A DNA stretch of 7,937 nt, from positions 1-7,937 of the forward strand of contig JAHEOE010000078.1 of assembly GCA_018609785.1 (NCBI GenBank), in the 5' to 3' direction. The notes beneath the pieces are model-generated. The model was not told the DNA's origin. It worked only from the letters and a program-made list of their open reading frames with translations, and ran no database searches. Made by a program: the position numbers and the translations under genes. Each line of letters starts with the position of its first letter. The stretch's first letter is position 1. This DNA is from Minisyncoccota bacterium. Lineage in GTDB: Bacteria > Patescibacteriota > Minisyncoccia > SW-4-49-11. Of the stretch, positions 1 through 5,681 are shown piece by piece.

Positions 1-43
1 GCAAGCTGTTGAAGAACGAATTAAAGAGTTAGGGTATCGATAG
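1..43 (+). CDS. C-terminal end of a probable sulfatase-like protein (partial)
   Basis: Only the last 13 codons and a TAG stop are in the window. The frame begins at base 2 and reads QAVEERIKELGYR. The ending VEERIKELGYR matches in form the C-termini of the two complete sulfatase-like proteins here (VESKLRALGYV at 1090 and TRQRLEELGYL at 5511). This short helix ending in Leu-Gly-Tyr is typical of the C-terminus of many archaeal alkaline-phosphatase/sulfatase superfamily proteins. The call therefore rests on a C-terminal motif and on context, not on a catalytic domain. It is in the same frame as the next gene but separated from it by several stops, so the two are distinct genes. Confidence 0.5.
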   Translation, partial: QAVEERIKELGYR

Positions 44-146
44 TTACCTCCGTGTCTTCCTCTGTTGTATGCATCTTGCTGTTGCCGTTTAAAATAAATG
101 ATGGGCCAGCTCGCTTAATTATTTATTTGCCCCGGTTTTCACGTCG

Positions 147-154
147 TTTTATTA
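147..154 (+). promoter_or_regulatory. Possible TATA-like box for the 179-1090 gene
   Basis: An AT-rich TTTTATTA-type element is centred about 28 bases before the ATG at 179. That is the usual TATA position for a leaderless haloarchaeal transcript. No Shine-Dalgarno-like sequence precedes the ATG, which fits leaderless initiation. A second AT-rich stretch at 115-127 could instead be the TATA box for a transcript with a short leader. This is weak evidence from spacing and composition only. Confidence 0.25.
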
Positions 155-178
155 CACCTGGCCAGCTAAATATCATCA

Positions 179-1090
179 ATGGTTGGTGTCCCCGCAGAGA
201 TCATAGCACACTACATTCGTACACGAGGGGTTCGTAAAGGCGTCCAGCAATGGCTGAAACGTGCGTACCTACGAAAGACAACCGATCATAACGGCGAAAT
301 CATCTTCACCGAAGACTGGGATGTATTGGTCATCTTAGACGCATGCCGACCTGATCTCTTCCGAGAAACTTCCGATGAATACTCTTGGATAGATCATGTA
401 GAGACGAGACAGTCGGTAGGGACAGCCACAAAGCATTGGATGGAAGAGACATTCTCTACGGTCGAACGGGATATGCTCCAGCAAACAGCGTACATTTGTG
501 CGAATCCGTTCTCAGACCGTTTGCTTGACGCAGAACAGTTCAGCTGTCTTAACGAGGTCTGGAAGTGGGGATGGGATGACGAAGAGGGAACAGTTCCTCC
601 TAGACCGGTCACTGATACTGCAATTTCTGTGGCCCGTGAGCAGTCCCCTAAACGGCTACTGATCCACTATATGCAACCCCATACGCCATTTCTTGAGTCA
701 GACGAGTCACCACAACTAACATTGAAGAACTTTACTGGTAGCGGCAGCCGACCGCTTGACGATTGGGAACTGGTGGAGATCGGTGAACGAGCTGAGCATA
801 GCGTTTGGGAGGATTATAAAACCAATCTCCGAGTGGTCCTTGACGAGGTAGAACTATTACGAGAGAACGTTGACGCTGAGCGAATGGTGATCACCTCAGA
901 CCATGGAAATGCCGTCGGAGAGCGGGGTCTATACGGCCATCCTGGTGGAGTTTCCATTCCGGCGCTTTACGAGGTTCCATGGTGTGAAACAGATGCAACA
1001 GACAAAGGGATACACCAACCCCCTTCGTACCGGACAGAAAATATACCCAACGACGTTGAATCGAAACTCAGAGCACTTGGATACGTCTGA
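179..1090 (+). CDS. Compact sulfatase-like protein (alkaline phosphatase superfamily)
   Basis: This 303-aa protein belongs to a haloarchaeal branch of the alkaline phosphatase/sulfatase superfamily (PF00884-like). Seen in order: a basic amphipathic N-terminal stretch (residues 1-45); beta-strand plus metal site DWDVLVILDACRPD (46-59, Asp54 the probable metal ligand); NPF (109-111); EVWKWGWDDEEGTVPP (126-141); LIHYMQPHTPF (161-171); the second metal site ITSDHGNAVGERG (238-250, Asp241, His242); YGHPGG (252-257, His254); and a C-terminal VESKLRALGYV. The family hydrolyses or transfers sulfate or phosphate esters; the substrate here cannot be read from sequence. There is no CxPxR formylglycine motif. 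The nucleophile is probably a Thr in SVGTATKHW (79-87), where I recall relatives having Ser. No signal peptide or membrane segment is visible, so it is probably cytoplasmic. In-frame stops at 95 and 167 rule out longer starts. Family call firm, activity unknown. Confidence 0.85.
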   Translation: MVGVPAEIIAHYIRTRGVRKGVQQWLKRAYLRKTTDHNGEIIFTEDWDVLVILDACRPDLFRETSDEYSWIDHVETRQSVGTATKHWMEETFSTVERDMLQQTAYICANPFSDRLLDAEQFSCLNEVWKWGWDDEEGTVPPRPVTDTAISVAREQSPKRLLIHYMQPHTPFLESDESPQLTLKNFTGSGSRPLDDWELVEIGERAEHSVWEDYKTNLRVVLDEVELLRENVDAERMVITSDHGNAVGERGLYGHPGGVSIPALYEVPWCETDATDKGIHQPPSYRTENIPNDVESKLRALGYV

Positions 1091-1430
1091 AAAAGTCTGA
1101 AAGATATGTTATACTTTCGGAAAGTGACGAACCTATTTTTGATTATGTCAGGATAATAAAATTATTTTCGAATTTACACACAAATTTATAAACTTTGCCT
1201 AAGAAGTTTGCATTCCGTTCGACGAGTATCCTCAGATCTCATGAAATTCTTCTCTAATTCACTGTTTGATCGTTGATTTGGGGTCAAAATACGCTGATTT
1301 TCAGTATTCGATTTACCAGAAAGCCAGTCTGCTTCCATTTGTCGGAAGCTCTCGAGCCATGCGGAGGTTTGATAATGCTCCGTCAGTGGCCGTCACGAAC
1401 ACAGTTCACTTACAAATAAGCGGTGTTGAG
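1091..1430. other. Intergenic stretch without a recognised gene
   Basis: I recognise no gene in these 340 bases. The first part has a short inverted repeat (GAAAG at about 1101 with CTTTC at about 1115) followed by a T-run near 1136, which could help end transcription of the gene closing at 1090. Bases 1130-1195 are strongly AT-rich and include a TATA-like AATTTATAAAC. A minus-strand frame is open from 1392 down to a stop at 1186-1188 (68 codons, with an internal ATG giving 50 aa). Its translation resembles nothing I know. It is most likely decayed or chance sequence next to the transposase remnant. Confidence 0.5.
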
Positions 1431-2050
1431 TTAGTGGTATTGAGTCAAAAAAGGTTTGAGCCATGATTCGGCGTTGTTCGGTTCAGCGTGACTGAGGCAG
1501 TTCAAAAACGACGATGTTTGGCACGCTGGTTCTCAGGAAATTAATTCGACGGTATTCCGATTTCCGTGGCCACTCATTGCAAATTAGAGTCCTGCTCGGT
1601 TGGGCGTAGTTCGGAGGTAATGGGGGCCATCAATGAGAAACATGGCGGTTTGGACATCGAGTTTCTGGCGGAATTCGCGGAGAAAAATCTCGATGAACGT
1701 GATGAGGTCATTGAGAACAACCAGACGTATACTAAATGCTTCGCTTTTGGACTAGCAGCGTACAACCAGTAATGTTGTTTGATGACTCATATCATCGGTC
1801 TTGTTGAGTGCGAGGTTATTCGGATTCTGGCTTACGTCGTACCGGAGATTGGTTTTTTGTACCCAATCGTGAACAGCTTCCAGCGAGTACTAGATCTCCG
1901 GGCCAGGGAATAAATCGACTATTCTCAACAAAAACAGTACCACAAGATGCGATTGAATATCAAAAGCCGTCGCCGGCTTTGGCGTCCGCCTGTGCTTCAC
2001 AAGATTAAAACTAATTCAAGACCACCAGTATGAGTCGCTTCTGGTACAGA
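1431..2050 (-). pseudogene. Decayed IS6-type ISH transposase
   Basis: Read on the minus strand with frame changes, this is a nearly full-length haloarchaeal IS6-like (about 200 aa) DDE transposase. Recognisable blocks: RRTPKP near 2000; LEAVHDWVQKTNLR (1883-1842); YWLYAASPKAKHLVYVWLF (1771-1715); FIEIFLREFRQKLDVQTAMF (1697-1638); FLIDGPHYLRT just after; GHGNRNTVELI (about 1575-1541); and QTSSFLNCLSHAEPNNAESW with a stop at 1433-1431. Lesions: in-frame stops at 1890-1892, 1584-1586 and 1533-1535; frame changes near 2004, 1775 and 1700; and the first catalytic Asp (normally in VALDET) reads as Asn in LALNKT. The second Asp (LIDG) and the Glu after GNRN remain. It cannot make an active enzyme. 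I found no convincing terminal inverted repeats, so the element boundaries are unknown. The exact ISH name is uncertain. Confidence 0.8.
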
Positions 2051-2079
2051 CGAACGAGAAAATCCCTCGCTTCTTTTAC

Positions 2080-2091
2080 GCTTAATTAAGC
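2080..2091. repeat. 12-bp perfect palindrome upstream of the ABC exporter gene
   Basis: GCTTAATTAAGC is perfectly self-complementary. It lies about 75 bases before the ATG at 2166, between the transposase remnant and the operon. Its left portion, with one extra base, CGCTTAATTA (2079-2088), recurs at 112-121 upstream of the sulfatase-like gene at 179. It could be an operator, or chance in AT-rich DNA. Confidence 0.35.
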
Positions 2092-2100
2092 CACCACCCA

Positions 2101-2156
2101 TTTTATATTCCAAACATTCATACCAAGCGGTTGTGCATCGCAATATAACAGGGGGG
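2101..2156 (+). promoter_or_regulatory. Candidate promoter and ribosome-binding region of the exporter operon
   Basis: TTTTATATTC at 2101-2110 is a plausible archaeal TATA box. Transcription starting 25 or so bases downstream would leave a leader of about 35 nt. That leader holds a GGGGGG run (2151-2156) nine bases before the ATG, a loose Shine-Dalgarno match. A second AT element (CAATATAACA, 2141-2150) seems too close to the start for a leaderless promoter. Inference from spacing only. Confidence 0.35.
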
Positions 2157-2165
2157 AATGATTAG

Positions 2166-3965
2166 ATGTCAGACGGGAATATATCGTTCCAACATAAATT
2201 ATACGCGACTAAAAGAATCGTAATGTATCGTCCGGGCTTGGCGGCTCTGATAACAATTGCAGGGACTCTTGCAGCCTTTCTTGACGTTATTGGACTGAGC
2301 TTTCTCCTTCCTATCGTTGAGATTGCACAGAGTCAAGGCGGTACTTCTACTGACACCGGGGGTACTGTGGGAGTATTTATAATAGTATACCAAACAATTG
2401 GAATACCGTTTACTCTTGAGTATGTGATCCTTGGGGTCGCAACGGCACTTACGGCTCGGTATGGAATGAGCTTTCTCGTAGGTTGGTTTCGCGCAAAATT
2501 GCAAATGGAATATACTCGAAACCTCCGAGAGCGGGCTTTGAATGGGGCGCTTGATGCTGGTGTGAGTTACTACGATAAGGAAGGCTCAGATGATATTCTT
2601 AATGGCATCATTACTCAGACTGCTTACGCCGGGAAGGCAATTGAGCAGTTAGTGAGAGTCTTTGAGTTGGGAGTTTTGTGCGCTGTATACGCTCTAGTAA
2701 CACTGTATGTCTCCGCGAAAATGTCGGTTTTAGCTGCACTCATTTTGGGTGGAATAACATTTATTTTCAGATATGTTATCGAACCCGGCTACTCAATCGG
2801 AGATAGAGTTGCAAGTGCTAATGAGCGAGTCCAAGAGACCGCCCAGGCAGCTACACAGGGTATCCGAGATGTCAAATTGTTTGGTCTCAGCGAGTGGCTT
2901 CAAGAACAATTCTATGTAGCTGTACAAAACCATGAGACAGCTTCGGTTCAGCGTATCCGCAATAACGTAGCGATGGACAAGTTCTACAACCTCGCAAGCG
3001 CAGTGACAGTATTCGTGCTCATCTATTTTGGATTAGAACTCTTGTCACTGTCAATCGGTGCTCTGAGTGTATTTTTGTTTGCGATGTTCCTGCTTGCGCC
3101 CAGACTTAGCAATTTAAATAGCCGAATCTATGGTCTTGAGACAGATCTTCCACACATCATCAGAACCGAGGAGTTCATCACCGAATTGGAATCATACTCA
3201 GAAAAAGGTCAGGGCCACAAGCAAGTTCCGTCCCGAATTAAGACGGTTGAGTTCCAAGAAGTCGACTTTTCATACCAGACCGGCGAGAAGGTACTAAAAA
3301 ACATATCCTTCAAAATCAACAGAGGGGATTTCGTTGCTTTCGTTGGACAGTCTGGGGCCGGTAAGTCAACCATCGTCTCACTGCTGGCTAGACTGTATGA
3401 AATTGATTCTGGTACTATTTTAGCGAACGGTCAGCCGATCTCTGACTTCAATCTCAGGCAATGGCGTGAACAATTAGCCGTTGTCCGTCAAAATCCACAT
3501 ATTTTCAATGACACGCTCCGTTTCAATCTAACAATTGGCAATCAAGATATCTCCCAAGCTGAATTGAAACGCGTCTGCGAAATCTCTCAAATAACAGAAT
3601 TTGTAGAGGATCTCCCGAACGAATATAATACACAACTCGGAGATGATGGGGTGAAACTATCAGGAGGTCAGCGCCAACGAGTCGCTCTCGCTCGAGCCCT
3701 TTTAAAAGATGCCGAAATCTTGATACTCGACGAAGCGACAAGCGATCTTGACTCGAATCTTGAAAAAAAGGTTCACAGAGCAATTGAGGAAATGGACCGA
3801 AACCATACTATAATCGGGATTGCCCATCGACTCTCCACTGTTCGAAACGCTGATACAATTTATACGCTACAAGATGGTTATATCACCGAACAAGGTCGGC
3901 ATGAAGAATTATTAGAAAACAACGGAAAGTACGCACAACTCTACGCAACACAAGCCAAGGGATGA
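2166..3965 (+). CDS. ABC exporter with fused membrane and ATPase domains (glycolipid flippase-like)
   Basis: This 599-aa half-transporter would act as a dimer in the cytoplasmic membrane. Residues 1-335 form the type-IV exporter membrane domain with about six helices (roughly 24-50, 83-107, 165-183, 186-204, 276-296, 297-312) and the typical intracellular motif SYYDKEGSDDILNGI (134-148). The ATPase domain (about 358-599) is complete: Walker A GQSGAGKST (394-402), Q-loop Gln442, signature LSGGQ (498-502), Walker B ILILDE (518-523), D-loop SDLD (526-529) and H-loop His554. Length and architecture match MsbA/PglK-type exporters. With a glycosyltransferase in the operon, flipping of a lipid-linked glycan is the most likely job, but peptide or lipid export is not excluded. 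The stop overlaps the ATG of a small frame at 3962 (ATGA). Confidence 0.93.
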   Translation: MSDGNISFQHKLYATKRIVMYRPGLAALITIAGTLAAFLDVIGLSFLLPIVEIAQSQGGTSTDTGGTVGVFIIVYQTIGIPFTLEYVILGVATALTARYGMSFLVGWFRAKLQMEYTRNLRERALNGALDAGVSYYDKEGSDDILNGIITQTAYAGKAIEQLVRVFELGVLCAVYALVTLYVSAKMSVLAALILGGITFIFRYVIEPGYSIGDRVASANERVQETAQAATQGIRDVKLFGLSEWLQEQFYVAVQNHETASVQRIRNNVAMDKFYNLASAVTVFVLIYFGLELLSLSIGALSVFLFAMFLLAPRLSNLNSRIYGLETDLPHIIRTEEFITELESYSEKGQGHKQVPSRIKTVEFQEVDFSYQTGEKVLKNISFKINRGDFVAFVGQSGAGKSTIVSLLARLYEIDSGTILANGQPISDFNLRQWREQLAVVRQNPHIFNDTLRFNLTIGNQDISQAELKRVCEISQITEFVEDLPNEYNTQLGDDGVKLSGGQRQRVALARALLKDAEILILDEATSDLDSNLEKKVHRAIEEMDRNHTIIGIAHRLSTVRNADTIYTLQDGYITEQGRHEELLENNGKYAQLYATQAKG

Positions 3966-4090
3966 AAAGAACTGATCGGACTAACTCTGAAAAGGTACGA
4001 GATCAATTGGCGAGAGAGAAAAGAAAGTGTGGTAGTGTAGAAAAACTACGCCGAGGGAAATGTGCATACCAACCACTCAATCAGAGATGA
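3962..4090 (+). CDS. Candidate small basic protein (42 aa) bridging exporter and sulfatase genes
   Basis: An uninterrupted 42-codon frame starts at an ATG overlapping the exporter's TGA (ATGA at 3962-3965). It ends at a TGA overlapping the preferred ATG of the next gene (ATGA at 4087-4090). Such double overlaps are typical of translationally coupled operon genes. The product begins MKRTDRTNSEKVRDQLAREK, is strongly basic (14 Lys/Arg against 5 Asp/Glu), and has two cysteines (23 and 34) and no membrane segment; it is probably helical near its N-terminus. I recognise no family. Against it: haloarchaeal proteins are usually acidic, four of its eight arginines use AGA, and a frame this short can stay open by chance. 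Its position is the main evidence. Confidence 0.45.
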   Translation: MKRTDRTNSEKVRDQLAREKRKCGSVEKLRRGKCAYQPLNQR

Positions 4091-5511
4091 ATACCACTCG
4101 AAACGTAGTGGTGCTTTGTCTGGACAGTGTTCGGAAAGACTATTTTGATGAATTCACTCCGCGTCTCCAAAACTTAGCGGATACCTCCTTTGAGCAGTGC
4201 AGGGCTGCGAGTTCTTGTAGTGTCCCGAGTCACGCGAGTCTCTTGACCGGCGAACTGCCGCATCAACACGGTGTCGACAGCTACAATGTCGAGTACAGCA
4301 AGTTGAAAAAATCAGACACCTTCCTCGGAGATCTACCGGAACATAGGAGCATTGGGGTGAGTGCTAACGCTTTTGCGGGTTCACCATTCGGCTTTGATAC
4401 TGTCTTTGACGAGTTCACAGACATCTCCTGGACACGACGATTTCCCCAAGGGATGGACGCCGAACAGTATGCTACCCAATCTGATGAAGACGGCTTGAGT
4501 TTTTATTCGGGATTCCTTCAGACGGCACTGGAGCACGACCATCCAATCAAAACTATAGCTAACGCAGCCCTGGCCCAGGCTGATATCAGTCTCTTTTCTC
4601 GTCTTCCCATACCGAACCTCCTTGACGACGGGGCAAAGAGTATTCTGAAAGAGTCGAGAAGTCGGGTCGCCGACGGCCCCGAACCAGTCTTTCTGTTTAT
4701 GAACCTAATGGAAGCCCACGTTCCACATCATCACGTACTTGGCTACAATCGGTCGATCCATAACGTCCCCAGATCGTGGTCATCAATTCGTGCCGTCGAC
4801 GAGTGGGATGTCATGCTCGACGGACCTCAAAAGCATGAGGACGATATTGAGCGGTTTCGTCGGCTATACGCCGCCTCTGTCGATTATCTTGACCGTCAAG
4901 TAGCAGCTTTTGTCGAAGATATTCACCGTCTGACTGAGCGAGAAACGACCTTTATTGTGACTGCTGACCACGGCGAAAACCTCGGATTCCCCGAGGATAA
5001 CGAGCTATTCGGGCACATGAGCAGTATCACCGAAGGTTTACTGCACGTTCCATGCTTGTTGATCAATCCACCAGACGGATATGCAGCGACAGAACCCCAG
5101 TACGTTTCACAACTCGAGTTTGGAAAATTGGTAGCAGGTCTAGCGAACAATAAGACCCCGAATGTATTTGCCTCCCGAATCGCTGCTGAACGGATCGGTA
5201 CAACGTTCTCTGGCGTTAAAATGGATGAGCAGGAGCGACGATACTGGGGTCGTATGCTCCGTTGCGTTTATGAGGACGAGGTCAAGATTGTCTGGGACTC
5301 GCTTGGAGAGATTACTGAGTATGAAATAGATCATGACGATCCATGTTGGCAGTCCAAAGCGGATAATAAGGGAACAGTCCCGGATTGGGCCTCGGATCAC
5401 TTTGAAGACACGATCTCGGAATACAATAAAAATTCTGTCCACATCGGTAGTGTTGTGAACGATATTGACGAATTCACAAGACAACGTTTAGAAGAGTTGG
5501 GGTACCTGTAA
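4087..5511 (+). CDS. Sulfatase-superfamily hydrolase or transferase
   Basis: This 474-aa protein has a PF00884-type sulfatase/phosphodiesterase fold. Numbered from the ATG at 4087: first metal site VVLCLDSVRKDYF (8-20, Asp13); nucleophile region SSCSVPSHASLLTG (42-55); HQHGV (59-63); FMNLMEAHVPH (204-214, His211); second metal site TADHGENLG (292-300, Asp294, His295); and GH (309-310). The expected active-site nucleophile is Ser45, in S-V-P-S-H; the canonical formylglycine motif C/S-x-P-x-R is not met because His replaces Arg. It may be a Ser-dependent phospho- or sulfo-esterase or transferase rather than a classical sulfatase. There is no signal peptide, so it is probably cytoplasmic. An in-frame ATG at 4060 would add nine residues. 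I prefer 4087 because the protein then starts a few residues before the first strand, as usual in the family, and because of the ATGA overlap. The C-terminus RLEELGYL matches the other sulfatase-like genes here. Confidence 0.88.
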   Translation: MNTTRNVVVLCLDSVRKDYFDEFTPRLQNLADTSFEQCRAASSCSVPSHASLLTGELPHQHGVDSYNVEYSKLKKSDTFLGDLPEHRSIGVSANAFAGSPFGFDTVFDEFTDISWTRRFPQGMDAEQYATQSDEDGLSFYSGFLQTALEHDHPIKTIANAALAQADISLFSRLPIPNLLDDGAKSILKESRSRVADGPEPVFLFMNLMEAHVPHHHVLGYNRSIHNVPRSWSSIRAVDEWDVMLDGPQKHEDDIERFRRLYAASVDYLDRQVAAFVEDIHRLTERETTFIVTADHGENLGFPEDNELFGHMSSITEGLLHVPCLLINPPDGYAATEPQYVSQLEFGKLVAGLANNKTPNVFASRIAAERIGTTFSGVKMDEQERRYWGRMLRCVYEDEVKIVWDSLGEITEYEIDHDDPCWQSKADNKGTVPDWASDHFEDTISEYNKNSVHIGSVVNDIDEFTRQRLEELGYL

Positions 5512-5681
5512 TGTGTAAAATACACAGATTTGGGAATCTTAGATCCGATACCGTATCGGCAAACACAATCAAAACGAGAGGCGGAAGATGGACGATTTTA
5601 GTGAAATGGTTGGTTTCTGCCATCAAAACATATGAGGGCAATGCGTCCGTATCTTCGGGTGGAAGTGACTCATGCGTGTAA
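5511..5681 (+). CDS. Candidate small protein (56 aa) bridging sulfatase and glycosyltransferase genes
   Basis: An open frame of 56 codons starts at an ATG sharing one base with the sulfatase stop (TAATG, 5509-5513). It ends at a TAA 10 bases inside the following glycosyltransferase gene. The product starts MCKIHRFGNLRSDTVSANTI. It has a short hydrophobic run WTILVKWLVSAI (27-38), possibly a membrane-surface helix, and a Ser/Gly-rich tail with a Cys before the end. It is basic overall. No family recognised. Counter-evidence: all four Arg codons are AGA, two DNA dyads lie inside (5526-5559), and the end overlaps a good Shine-Dalgarno-like site, so the stretch may instead be a regulatory spacer. 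Confidence 0.35.
   Translation: MCKIHRFGNLRSDTVSANTIKTRGGRWTILVKWLVSAIKTYEGNASVSSGGSDSCV
5526..5559. repeat. Two adjacent inverted repeats between sulfatase and glycosyltransferase genes
   Basis: The first is AGATT-TGGG-AATCT (5526-5539), a 5-bp stem with a 4-nt loop. The second is CCGATAC-C-GTATCGG (5545-5559), 7-bp arms around a single base. The second is better suited to binding a dimeric protein on DNA than to an RNA hairpin. Together they start 15 bases after the sulfatase stop and could be a processing site, an attenuator or an operator for an internal promoter. Confidence 0.4.
5661..5668 (+). promoter_or_regulatory. Shine-Dalgarno-like site of the glycosyltransferase gene
   Basis: GGAAGTGA matches the haloarchaeal consensus GGAGGTGA at seven of eight positions and lies three bases before the ATG at 5672. 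It fixes that start. It also shows that the glycosyltransferase can be initiated independently of the upstream genes. Confidence 0.55.

Noticed and set aside
52..237. GTG-started 61-codon plus-strand frame overlapping the start of the sulfatase-like gene
   Set aside because: It overlaps 59 bases of a well-supported gene in another frame, shows no known motif, and covers the region expected to hold that gene's promoter. It fills a gap like the two small frames downstream, but its end is not at a start-stop overlap.
903..1100. 65-aa plus-strand frame inside the end of the sulfatase-like gene
   Set aside because: It is an out-of-frame shadow covering conserved catalytic codons of the 179-1090 gene.
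1186..1392. 68-codon minus-strand open frame with an internal ATG (50 aa)
   Set aside because: No recognisable family, no supporting start signal, and it sits in AT-rich sequence beside a decayed transposase. It is kept only as a remark in the intergenic entry.
1266..1466. 66-aa plus-strand frame
   Set aside because: It partly overlaps the antisense of the transposase remnant, has no family resemblance and lacks start signals.
1566..1772. 68-aa plus-strand frame
   Set aside because: It is entirely antisense to conserved blocks of the IS6-type transposase pseudogene, which explains the sequence better.
4060..4086. Upstream ATG extending the sulfatase-like protein by nine residues
   Set aside because: The extra residues are not family-like, and the ATG at 4087 forms an ATGA overlap with the small upstream frame. 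The longer form is possible but less likely.
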